The position numbers were made by a program, and so were the translations under genes. Below, piece by piece: positions 25,708 through 33,415 of a stretch of 64,000 nt of DNA (its first letter is position 1; every line of letters begins with the position of its first letter). The notes under the pieces were generated by a model. That model saw only the letters and a program-made list of their open reading frames with translations. It did not search any database and was not told the origin of the DNA. Source of the stretch: CAYQQQ01 sp964420125 (GTDB taxonomy: Bacteria; Actinomycetota; Acidimicrobiia; Acidimicrobiales; Microtrichaceae); assembly GCA_964420125.1 (NCBI GenBank), contig CAYQQQ010000011.1:77954-141953 (forward strand). Direction: 5' to 3'.

Positions 25708-26864
25708 GTCGTCTCCAGGAGCTGCGCGTCGTGCTGGCCCAGCAGCGGCGCCGGTCGTCGGGGTCCACCGGGGCAGGCGGGGAGCTTGAACGGCGCCCCG
25801 AGGTGGGGGAGCGCGCCCAGCTCCGGGTGCTCCACCTCCACGAAGTAGCCGCGCTCGTGCAGGTGGGGATGCTCGGCGGCCTCCTCCACGGTGAAGATGG
25901 CGGTGACCGGTGCTCCCTCGGCCTGGCAGCGCTCCATGATCTCGAACTTGCCGTGCTGCATCGTCCACTCCTGCACCAGCGGGTAGATGAGGTCCTTGTT
26001 CTGCCCCCGTACCTGCAGGTCGTCGAACATGTCGAGCATCGCCCACTCCGGGTTGCCCATGGCTCGCACCAGGGAGCGCCACTGGCCGGTCTCCAGCACC
26101 AGCATCCACACGTAGCCGTCCTTGCACGGCAGGATGGCCGCCGGCGCGGAGAGACCCATCCCGACCCCGGTGCGCTTGTCGAACACGCCGTTCTGGGCGC
26201 AGCCGCCGATCGTCTGGCCACCCACGAAGGTGGCGGCGATGGCCTCGGCGCAGCTCACGTCGACGTGCTGCCCGCCGCCGACCACCCTCCGGCCGAGGGT
26301 GGCGGCCAGGCCCCAGGCGGCGGCGGTGACCGCGGCGTAGAAGTCGGCGGAGAACGTGCCGTGCTCCAGGGGGGCTTCCCCGGGTCGGCCGCAGTAGCGG
26401 CTGCTCGCGCCCGAGAGGTGGAAGGCGTTGAGGTCGTAGCCGTTCCACTCGGCGTACGGCCCGGTCTGGCCGAAGGTGGTGATGGAGATCACCACCAGAT
26501 CCTCGAAGGTGGCGCCGAGGTTGACGTAGTCGAGTCGGCGCTGCCGGGCGAGGTTCGGGGGTTGGTTCTCGATGAGCACGTCCGCGGTCTCCAACAGGTG
26601 GAGGAACTGCTCCCGACCCTCCTCGCGGTCCACGTCCAGCACCACACCGGACTTGTTCGTGTTGAGGTACTCGAACAGGCCGCTGCGCTCGGGATGCGGT
26701 TCGTCGGCCGGGAACGGGCCCCAACGACGGGCGATGTCGCCTTCGGGAGGCTCGACCTTGACCACCTCGGCGCCGTAGTCGGCGAAGAGGCGTGCGCAGT
26801 AGGGAGCGGAGACCATCTGGCCGAGCTCGACGACGCGGATGTCCTCGAGCGCACCCCTCGACAT
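25704..26864 (-). CDS. CaiB/BaiF (family III) CoA-transferase
   Basis: A 386-residue CaiB/BaiF protein beginning MSRGALEDIRVVELGQMVSA. ATG 26864 is used because GGAGGAGCAGGAG ends just before it. It has SGVVLDVDREEGRE and GGGQHVDVSCAEA with the catalytic-type aspartate. It is the first gene of a two-gene operon of paired CoA-transferases, driven leftward from the divergent control region with operator S4. Both members keep the aspartate, so either may be active. Confidence 0.88.
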   Translation of the reverse strand: MSRGALEDIRVVELGQMVSAPYCARLFADYGAEVVKVEPPEGDIARRWGPFPADEPHPERSGLFEYLNTNKSGVVLDVDREEGREQFLHLLETADVLIENQPPNLARQRRLDYVNLGATFEDLVVISITTFGQTGPYAEWNGYDLNAFHLSGASSRYCGRPGEAPLEHGTFSADFYAAVTAAAWGLAATLGRRVVGGGQHVDVSCAEAIAATFVGGQTIGGCAQNGVFDKRTGVGMGLSAPAAILPCKDGYVWMLVLETGQWRSLVRAMGNPEWAMLDMFDDLQVRGQNKDLIYPLVQEWTMQHGKFEIMERCQAEGAPVTAIFTVEEAAEHPHLHERGYFVEVEHPELGALPHLGAPFKLPACPGGPRRPAPLLGQHDAQLLETT

Positions 26865-26963
26865 CTCCTGCTCCTCCCGTCGCACCAACGATCAGGGGCC
26901 CTGGGCCGATCCGAGGGCCTGGGCTGGTCCGGCGGCCGGGCTGGTCCCGTGGTCCGGGGCGCC

Positions 26964-26996
26964 CTAACCGTTTGGTTGCAAAATATCACCAGTTGG
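26964..26996. promoter_or_regulatory. Operator S4 between divergent CoA-transferase and FMN-enzyme genes
   Basis: Box CTAACCGTTTGGTTG (26964-26978) and box ACCAGTTGG (26988-26996) are 21 bp apart centre to centre. On the minus strand TAGACC, 18 bp and TATTTT form a plausible promoter for the CoA-transferases (-10 within the operator). The 241-bp gap 26865-27105 holds this and a GC-rich leader only. Confidence 0.7.
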
Positions 26997-27105
26997 GCCA
27001 CCTGGTCTACGCTGTGGTCGAAACGTCCCCAGCGGGGGGAGACGACAGGGGCCCCCGAGGGTGGGTCGCTCGAACGATCCCACCCGAGACCTCCGAGGAG
27101 TACCG

Positions 27106-28206
27106 ATGACTGGAGATCCGCTGCACACGAAGCTCTGCGACATGCTGGGCATCGAGTTCCCGGTGATCGCGTTCACCCACTGCAAGGACGTCGCGGTGGC
27201 CGTGATCAACGCCGGCGGGTTCGCCGTGCTGGGCGAGGCGATGCACACCCCCGAGGACATCGAAGCAGACGTCCGCTGGATCCGCGATCGGGTGGAGGGC
27301 CGGCCCTTCGGCATCGACCTCGTGCTGCCTGCGTCGGTGCCCCCGGCGGGCAGCGTCGAGGACCTGATGGCCAACATCCCCGAGACCCACCGTGCCTTCG
27401 CCCAGGAGATCAAGGAGCGCTACGACGTGCCCGACCCCAAGGGCAAGGTCGACCTCCACCAGTGGGGTGGGCTCAACCAGGAGCTGGCCCGGGCCCAGCT
27501 CGACGTGCTGCTCGAGGAGCGCGTGCCGGTGATCGCCTCCGGGCTGGGCAGCCCGGCCTTCATGCTGGATGCCGCGCACGAGCGGGGCATCAAGGTCTTC
27601 GGGCTGGTCGGCAGGGCCCGACAGGCCAAGCGGCAGCTCGAGGCGGGCGTCGATGCCATCATCGCCCAGGGCTACGACGCCGCCGGCCACACGGGCAACG
27701 TCGGCACGCTGTCCATCGTCGCCGAGGTCGCCGCCATGGCCGGCGACACGCCGATCATCGCGGCGGGCGGCATCACCACCGGTCGTCACCTGGCCGCTGC
27801 CCTGTGCCTCGGAGCCTCGGGGGTCTGGACGGGCACCCTGTGGCTGGCGTGTCGCGAGTCCGACGTCGACATGATCATCAAGGAGCGGATCCTCGAGTCC
27901 ACCACCGACGACACCACGTTCAGCTCGTCGATCTCCGGCATGACGATGCGGGTGCTGAAGTGCCCGTGGACCGAGGAGTGGGCCAAGCCCGAAGCTCCCG
28001 ACCCGTTGCCTGCGCCCTACCAGATGCTGCTCAGCTCCGACTACATCCAGGGTGCCAACGACAACCGCCGAGGCGATCTCATGACCGAAGCCGCAGGCCA
28101 GGGCGTGAGCTTCGTGACGACCATGAAGCCCGCCAAGCAGATCCTCTTCGACATGGTCGAGGAGGCGCTCGACACCTTCGACGGGCTCTGCGGCGATGGC
28201 AGCTGA
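27106..28206 (+). CDS. FMN-dependent nitronate monooxygenase / enoyl reductase family protein
   Basis: A 366-residue TIM-barrel FMN protein from ATG 27106 (site GAGGAG). CDMLGIEFPVIAF opens the barrel. GYDAAGHTGNVG (189-200) carries the family histidine (His195), and TPIIAAGGITTGRHLAAALCLGA (215-237) binds the FMN phosphate. Classical members oxidise alkyl nitronates, but a relative, IpdC, acts on a steroid C/D-ring CoA thioester in mycobacteria. Among so many CoA enzymes an acyl-CoA-processing role is more likely than nitronate oxidation; this is inference. Confidence 0.8.
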   Translation: MTGDPLHTKLCDMLGIEFPVIAFTHCKDVAVAVINAGGFAVLGEAMHTPEDIEADVRWIRDRVEGRPFGIDLVLPASVPPAGSVEDLMANIPETHRAFAQEIKERYDVPDPKGKVDLHQWGGLNQELARAQLDVLLEERVPVIASGLGSPAFMLDAAHERGIKVFGLVGRARQAKRQLEAGVDAIIAQGYDAAGHTGNVGTLSIVAEVAAMAGDTPIIAAGGITTGRHLAAALCLGASGVWTGTLWLACRESDVDMIIKERILESTTDDTTFSSSISGMTMRVLKCPWTEEWAKPEAPDPLPAPYQMLLSSDYIQGANDNRRGDLMTEAAGQGVSFVTTMKPAKQILFDMVEEALDTFDGLCGDGS

Positions 28207-28480
28207 GCCGGCGCACCGAGTCGAGCACGGCTTCGACCCGGCGATGGCCGGGCGTCGGGCCGAGTGCGACGGCGGCCACGGCGTGATCGGCTCCCACTTC
28301 GCCGGTCGACAGGACTTCGTGGGCACCCTCACCGGGGACTACGTCGACCACGGAGATCCGCCGTGGCGCTGGTACCTGCTCGGCGAGCTCGTCGTTCGCC
28401 CCGACGGCTACCTCCACGACACGGTGTGGTGCGAGTCGGGGAACGTCTTCGTCGTCGAAGGTGTTGGACTGGGCGGTTGA
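28196..28480 (+). CDS. Small protein of unknown function
   Basis: A 94-residue reading frame overlapping the previous gene by 11 bp, which suggests coupled translation. The second half, WRWYLLGELVVRPDGYLHDTVW, looks like a small beta-rich domain. No motif, signal or membrane segment is visible, and no good ribosome site. It lies between the FMN enzyme and a truncated haemoglobin on the same strand. I do not recognise a family. Confidence 0.5.
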   Translation: MAAEPAHRVEHGFDPAMAGRRAECDGGHGVIGSHFAGRQDFVGTLTGDYVDHGDPPWRWYLLGELVVRPDGYLHDTVWCESGNVFVVEGVGLGG

Positions 28481-28522
28481 CCGACGATCGCCGTCCGAGG
28501 CCGAGCTACCCAAGGAGGGGCC

Positions 28523-28885
28523 ATGGAGACACTGCTGGAACGCATGGGGGGTGCATCTGCGGTCATCGACGCCATCGAGGCGCTGCACCAGCGGATGCTG
28601 GCCGACGAGCTGCTGACCCCGTACCTCGACGGCATCGACCCCCACGTGTGGACCGAGAAGCAGTTCGACTTCCTGGGGCGGATGCTCGAAGCGTCGGAGT
28701 ACGACGGGCCCCGCCTGCGCCGCTCCCACCAGCGACTGGTGGACGCCGGACTGGCTGACGCCCACTTCGACCGCACGCTCGAGCACCTTCGAGCCGCCCT
28801 GGCCGACGCCGAGGTGCCCCAGGACTGCACGGACGAGGTCATCGCCGCGTTCGAGAGCACCAGGGCCGACATCCTCTGCCGCTGA
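28523..28885 (+). CDS. Group I-like truncated haemoglobin
   Basis: A 120-residue 2-on-2 globin. It starts METLLERMGGASAVIDAIEAL, has the proximal histidine His69 in LRRSHQRL, and ends with the helix TDEVIAAFESTRADIL. At the B10 position, usually Tyr, the sequence reads His22 (ALHQRML). The E7/E11 region is KQFDFLGRML. Truncated globins bind O2 or NO, or scavenge NO. A promoter of its own is not evident; it appears to be the last gene of the FMN-enzyme operon, 42 bp after the small gene, with AAGGAGG. Confidence 0.8.
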   Translation: METLLERMGGASAVIDAIEALHQRMLADELLTPYLDGIDPHVWTEKQFDFLGRMLEASEYDGPRLRRSHQRLVDAGLADAHFDRTLEHLRAALADAEVPQDCTDEVIAAFESTRADILCR

Positions 28886-28937
28886 ACCGCTCGCCCTGCC
28901 GACCTCTGCACGCGCCGCCGGACGGACTGGGACGGGG

Positions 28938-30764
28938 TCAGGGGTTCTGCACCTCCGCCGAGCAGCCGGCTTCGAGGGTGCCGTCGAACGCCGCGGTCAT
29001 GAACTCCTGCATCCGGGAGCCCTCGAAGCGGAGGTCCTCGTGCGACCGGCCGATCCTGCGGGCGGACATCTCGCCGGGGATCGAGAAGTGGGTGGCCGGG
29101 CTCTGGAGGGGGACTGCTCGGAACACGTCGAGCTGGAGGTGGCCCTGCGCCCCGCCGTCAGGGCAGTAGAGGTCGTCGCGCAGGCTCTCGAAGAGGGCCC
29201 TCGACATGCAGTCCGCTGGCCCCGGGACCTCTCCTGCGGCCAGCCCGGACGGTGCCTGGCAGTGGATCACCTCGTCGGCGGTGCCCTGGCCGATGAGCAC
29301 CGGGACGAGTCGCCCGTCGACCATCGGCGCATCCGGGAACGGGTTGTCGCCGAGGGGACCGGGCATGTTCCAGCGGATCCACTCGCACCAGGCCACCAGG
29401 CCCGAGAGCGAACCCGATGCGTCGGTCGTGCCGTCGCCGGGGGAGCCCGCACCTGACGCCGAGCTCGTCCCGGAGGGCACCTCGGGGTGCTCGGCGCAGG
29501 AGCGGTCGACGCCACCGTGGAAGTACTCCCCGACGGTGTAGTCGCTGGGGAGGTTCCACAGCGACGGTTGGAGCATCCGGTGGGCTGCTGCGTCGCGGTA
29601 GGGGGCGACCTCCGACTGGAGCTTCGTGGCATCGCTGCCGGCCAGGCAGAGCGGCTGCACCGCCTCGATGGTGGTCCTGCCCTCCTCGGTGGCGACCGCA
29701 GCGACGTCGAGCCGGGGGGCATCGGGTGGGTAGGCGGGGAAGCGGGAGCCGTCGGCGGGGGCCTCTGCCTGGGAGTACTGCTCCCAGGATCCGAAGATGT
29801 AGCTGAAGAGGGCGGGACCGATCTGGGTCTCGAGCTTCGGGATCGGCAGCGGCACCACCTTCACGCTCTGGTGGGTCTCCCAGTCGGCCAGGCCGTCACC
29901 GAGGCTCACGTCGGGCTGGAGGTCGGGCTGGGCGATGAAGTTGCTCGCCGGCGCCAGTGCCGCGACCCCGACCAGCTCGAGCTCGGCGGTCGGCCTGCTC
30001 GGCGTCGTGGCGGCGAGGTAGGGCTCCGCCAGCTGCCCCGCCCACAGTGCTGCGTGGCCCCCTTGTGAGTGGCCCCAGGTGATCAGGTCGTAGCGTCCGG
30101 GTGCGGTGGCCGGGAAGCTCTCCGCCGCGATCTGGGCCGTGGCCCTCGCCGCATCGAGCACGTTCCCTCCCGCCACCTTGCCCATCACGTAGGTGTCGTC
30201 GGGTTGGTAGTCGGGCATCGCCAGGGCCCACCCCTGGTCCATCGCGTACTGGAGGGCTCCATCGGCTGGTTCGCCCTGGTGGGCGCCGAGCAGCGCGCCC
30301 CAGGCCACGGCGCCGATCCCCGTCGGCATCGGACCCCACAGATGGGTGGCGGGATCGCTCGAGGGCAGGCACCGCTGCTCGAGGCCGATGGTGCCGTGGG
30401 CCCACGCCAGCATCCTCCCCGATCCCTGGGTCTCGGCCGGACCGCCGGAGGGAAGCGCCACGAGTCCGCAGACCAGCTCCATTTGGTGCTCGTCCGCCCC
30501 GGTCGACACGTACAGCACCCGCCAGACACGGGTGGTGGAGGGGAAGCCGGGGCTGTCCGTGGCGGAGTCGGTCAGCTCGACGGCGTCGACGACGTCGCCG
30601 GGGCCGAGCCCGGCGGGAACTGCGGTGCCCACACCGGACGGGCCGGCACAGGGCGCCTGGGCCTCGGGTGCGGGAACCTTCTTCGCCGAGCAGGCGAGCG
30701 CACCGCTGAGGAGCGCCATGGTGACGAGCAGGAGGGTCGGCGTCGAAGCGGATCGGTGCCGCAT
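28938..30764 (-). CDS. Secreted lipoprotein lipase (secretory-lipase family)
   Basis: A 608-residue protein with a lipoprotein signal: basic start MRHRSAS, hydrophobic core LLLVTMALLSG and lipobox ALAC with Cys25. It is therefore likely anchored outside the membrane. The catalytic elbow TWGHSQGGHAALW places the nucleophile at Ser233, typical of the LIP secretory lipase family. It is longer than usual (400-450): an extra region near residues 430-465 is rich in Ser, Gly and Thr (GTSSASGAGSPGDGTTDASG). It may release fatty acids or acyl chains for the pathway. 52 bp separate it from the ligase gene upstream on the same strand. Confidence 0.85.
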   Translation of the reverse strand: MRHRSASTPTLLLVTMALLSGALACSAKKVPAPEAQAPCAGPSGVGTAVPAGLGPGDVVDAVELTDSATDSPGFPSTTRVWRVLYVSTGADEHQMELVCGLVALPSGGPAETQGSGRMLAWAHGTIGLEQRCLPSSDPATHLWGPMPTGIGAVAWGALLGAHQGEPADGALQYAMDQGWALAMPDYQPDDTYVMGKVAGGNVLDAARATAQIAAESFPATAPGRYDLITWGHSQGGHAALWAGQLAEPYLAATTPSRPTAELELVGVAALAPASNFIAQPDLQPDVSLGDGLADWETHQSVKVVPLPIPKLETQIGPALFSYIFGSWEQYSQAEAPADGSRFPAYPPDAPRLDVAAVATEEGRTTIEAVQPLCLAGSDATKLQSEVAPYRDAAAHRMLQPSLWNLPSDYTVGEYFHGGVDRSCAEHPEVPSGTSSASGAGSPGDGTTDASGSLSGLVAWCEWIRWNMPGPLGDNPFPDAPMVDGRLVPVLIGQGTADEVIHCQAPSGLAAGEVPGPADCMSRALFESLRDDLYCPDGGAQGHLQLDVFRAVPLQSPATHFSIPGEMSARRIGRSHEDLRFEGSRMQEFMTAAFDGTLEAGCSAEVQNP

Positions 30765-30816
30765 CGGTTCCGATCGGCACCGTGGGCGAGAAGCTGAGGA
30801 GCGCGCCCTGTGGGGC

Positions 30817-32313
30817 TCAGGAGGTCATCTCGGCGCGCACCTGACGCCGCAGGAGCTTGCCGGTCTCGTTGTAGGGCAGCTCCTCGCGGAACTCGATGCG
30901 CGACGGCGAACGCGACGAGCGCAGGTGGCTGGTGACCCACTCCTGGAGCTCCGCTTCGGTGGCCGAGCCGCCATCGAGCAACACGACGGCCGCGGCCACG
31001 GCCTCGCCCCACTGCTCGTCGGCCACGCCGACCACGGCGCAGTCGGCGACGGCGTCGTGGGCGAGCAGCACGTCCTCCACCTCGCCGGGGGAGATGTTCT
31101 CCCCGCCCCGCACGATGATGTCGTCGATGCGGCCCTCGAGGAAGAGGTAGCCATCGGCGTCCTGGCTGCCCCGGTCACGGGTGGGGAACCAGCCGTCGGC
31201 CTGGAGGCGGCTGCCCTGCTCCAGGTACTCCCCGGAGATCTGCTCGCCTCGGACGTGGATCTCTCCCCACCCGCCCGGGCCGAGGGCGACGCCCTCGTCG
31301 TCGCGGATCTCCAGCTCCACGCTGGGCAGCGGCCGACCGAGCGAGCTCAACCGGCGACGGACGTCGGGATCGTCGCTGGCCATGGCGTCGCGATGGTCCT
31401 CGGGGGTGAGCACGGTGATGGTGGAGCTGGTCTCGGTGAGGCCGTAGGCGTTGGTGAAGTCGACCTGCGGGAGCAGCTCCATCGCCCGCTCGATCACGCC
31501 CTGGGGCATCTTCGCCCCCCCGTAGGACACGGCACGCAGGTGCGGCAGCTCCATGCCTCCGCGCCGGTCGAGCGCGTCGATGACCCGCACCAGCATGGTG
31601 GGCACCACCATGGCGTGGGTGATCGCCTCGGCTGCCGCGAGGTCGATCCAGCCGTCGGCTGAGAAGGCCTCGAGCTGCACCATTCGGCGCCCGGCGTAGA
31701 CGGAGCTGGCGATGGAGGCCATGCCGGCGATGTGGTAGGGAGGGACGCTGATCAGCGAGGCGTCGGTCTCGGCTGCGCCGGCGAACTCGACCGAGCCCAG
31801 GATGTAGGACACGAGGTGCTTGTGGCGCAGCACGGCCGCCTTGGGGGTGCCGGTGGTGCCGCTGGTGAACAACAGGATGGCCACCTCGTCGGGGTCCATG
31901 GACCAGCTCGGCTCCCCCGGCGAGCCCTGGCCGACGGCGGCCAGGAAGTCCGCCCGTGGGATCACGTGCAGCCCGTCGAGCTGATCGAGGCGGGCGGCCC
32001 GCTCCGAGTCGGTGACCACGTACGCGGGAGAGATCCTGGCGAGGAGGGCGGTGAGCTCCGCCTCGGTGAGTCGGTAGTTGAGCGGGGAGAACGGGATGCC
32101 CGCCCAGGCTGCGCCGAACAGCGCGATCGGCACCGCCGGGGAGTTGACGTCGATCACCGCGGCGAACTCGGCACCGGAGGCCGCCATCTCGGTGGCGGCG
32201 GCCCCGGCCGCGTCGTAGAGCTCGGCGTAGGTGAGGGCATCCCCTCCGCTGGTGAGCGCGGTGCGGTCCCCGATGGCGGAGGCCGCCATCTCGAGGAGCA
32301 TCATGAGGTTCAC
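30817..32313 (-). CDS. Acyl-CoA synthetase (AMP-binding, class I adenylate-forming)
   Basis: A 498-residue ligase from GTG 32313 (in-frame ATG codons follow within 15 bp). Core motifs are present: LLFTSGTTGTPKAAVL near 155-170 (P-loop), YGLTETSS near 290-297, RIDDIIVRGGENISPGEVED near 390-410, and the catalytic lysine in YNETGKLLRRQ near the C-terminus. It activates a carboxylic acid to its CoA ester through an acyl-AMP and is the obvious entry step for this window. It is in an operon with the SnoaL-like and small proteins, reading from operator S5. Confidence 0.92.
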   Translation of the reverse strand: MNLMMLLEMAASAIGDRTALTSGGDALTYAELYDAAGAAATEMAASGAEFAAVIDVNSPAVPIALFGAAWAGIPFSPLNYRLTEAELTALLARISPAYVVTDSERAARLDQLDGLHVIPRADFLAAVGQGSPGEPSWSMDPDEVAILLFTSGTTGTPKAAVLRHKHLVSYILGSVEFAGAAETDASLISVPPYHIAGMASIASSVYAGRRMVQLEAFSADGWIDLAAAEAITHAMVVPTMLVRVIDALDRRGGMELPHLRAVSYGGAKMPQGVIERAMELLPQVDFTNAYGLTETSSTITVLTPEDHRDAMASDDPDVRRRLSSLGRPLPSVELEIRDDEGVALGPGGWGEIHVRGEQISGEYLEQGSRLQADGWFPTRDRGSQDADGYLFLEGRIDDIIVRGGENISPGEVEDVLLAHDAVADCAVVGVADEQWGEAVAAAVVLLDGGSATEAELQEWVTSHLRSSRSPSRIEFREELPYNETGKLLRRQVRAEMTS

Positions 32314-32317
32314 GGGC

Positions 32318-32629
32318 TCAGTCCGAGGAGGGGAGGGCCTTGGCGTCCTTCTGCACCAGCAGCACGCCTCCCACGCCGAGGGAGCCGTCGCCGGCCTTGG
32401 TGCAGAGCACCTCGAGGTCGCCGTCGTCGTTGGTGTACCGCTTGCCCATCGCCGTGCCCTCGGCGGCGTCGGCCGCGACCGAGGCCCCGGCCGGGGGCTC
32501 CTCGTCCATGGCGAGCATGGGCGCGCCCCCGCAGGTGAGCTCGATGTCGTCGCTGGGCGCGGCCACCACCATCACCTCGGTGGAGCAGACGGCGCTGCGG
32601 AGCCGTGTCCCGACGCTGAGCTGTGCCAT
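32318..32629 (-). CDS. Small conserved-looking protein of unknown function
   Basis: A 103-residue protein between the SnoaL-like gene (1 bp gap) and the acyl-CoA ligase (4 bp gap). It starts MAQLSVGTRLRSAVCSTEVMVVAAP and includes two cysteines (15 and 33) and the segment RYTNDDGDLEVLCTKAG. The tight spacing and good coding character support a real gene. I do not recognise the family. A role linked to the ligase is only suggested by position. Confidence 0.75.
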   Translation of the reverse strand: MAQLSVGTRLRSAVCSTEVMVVAAPSDDIELTCGGAPMLAMDEEPPAGASVAADAAEGTAMGKRYTNDDGDLEVLCTKAGDGSLGVGGVLLVQKDAKALPSSD

Positions 32630-32630
32630 G

Positions 32631-33122
32631 TCATGCCTCCTGGGTCGTGTCCTGGTCGGTGGTGCGACGGGATCCGCTGACGGCCCGGAACGACACCATG
32701 GTCAGATCGCGGTGGGCGAAGAGCCAGCGTCCGTCGACCCGCCGGTAGCGATCGGCGTAGTAGCCGGCCGCCATGAGGTCGCGGCCGTCCATCCGGGATC
32801 GCAGGTCGAGGTAGACGGTGCCGGTCGCCGAGTCGCCGTCGAGGTCGATCACGTGGTTGTGCACGAAGGGCCACAGCTCCATGTCCGCGAAGATCTTCGT
32901 GTAGGACTCGGTGATCTCCCGGCGGCCCGTGAGGGTCGGCAGGTCGGGGGTGTCCATTCGCCCGTCCTCGGTGAACAGCTGGGCGATGGCAGCGACGTCG
33001 CAGTGCCACACGAGGTGGGCGTAGCGCCGGGCCAGGTCCCTGATGGCCTCCCGGTCCAGCAGCTCACGCATCTGCGCTTCGAGCTCGGCGATCGACCCCG
33101 CCGCACCTTCTGGTCCACCCAT
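32631..33122 (-). CDS. SnoaL-like / NTF2-fold protein
   Basis: A 163-residue protein of the SnoaL-like (nuclear-transport-factor-2) fold. It has ELLDREAIRDLARRYAHLVWHCD (about 20-42), AQLFTEDGRMDTPDLPTLTGRREI and GRWLFAHRDLTMVSF. Members are small hydratases, isomerases, cyclases or subunits of ring-hydroxylating systems. It is the first gene after the S5 region, reading leftward into the small protein and ligase. A ring-isomerase role would suit the context but cannot be shown. Confidence 0.8.
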   Translation of the reverse strand: MGGPEGAAGSIAELEAQMRELLDREAIRDLARRYAHLVWHCDVAAIAQLFTEDGRMDTPDLPTLTGRREITESYTKIFADMELWPFVHNHVIDLDGDSATGTVYLDLRSRMDGRDLMAAGYYADRYRRVDGRWLFAHRDLTMVSFRAVSGSRRTTDQDTTQEA

Positions 33123-33268
33123 GCGCCTGTGTCCGTTCCCCTCGTCCTTCCCACCGGCGGTTCCCGCCGGGGTCGCGCCGGCCGGCCCCGGGGCCGTGGA
33201 TCGGCCCCGAACGCCATGGCAGGCGCCGAGCGATGCGGCCAGGATGGCGCAGCCACCGGGACCGATCT

Positions 33269-33327
33269 CTCACCGTTTGTCGGAAGAATGCTACTACCTT
33301 TCGGGATTCCTCACCAAGAGGTAGCAT
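33269..33327. promoter_or_regulatory. Operator S5, two boxes, between divergent operons
   Basis: A weaker box CTCACCGTTTGTCGG (33269-33283) and a strong box CTCACCAAGAGGTAG (33310-33324) have centres 41 bp apart, about twice the usual 21. Rightward, TTTCGG (33299-33304), 17 bp and -10 TAGCAT (33322-33327) make a promoter for the tandem CoA-transferase. The repeat GAATGCTAC...GTAGCATTC frames the centre. The 293-bp gap 33123-33415 has no gene. Confidence 0.7.
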
Positions 33328-33415
33328 TCGTCCCACTCCGCCCGACCAGGGCGGTCGAGGACGATCACGGCGCGCCCTCGATGGGGCGGCGCCGGTGGGG
33401 AAGGGGTGCCGCACC

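Noticed and set aside
24490..26724. A single large CoA-transferase spanning two genes
   Set aside because: The N-terminal part is out of frame with the real upstream CoA-transferase, which has its own start, stop and motifs; the two overlap by 4 bp.
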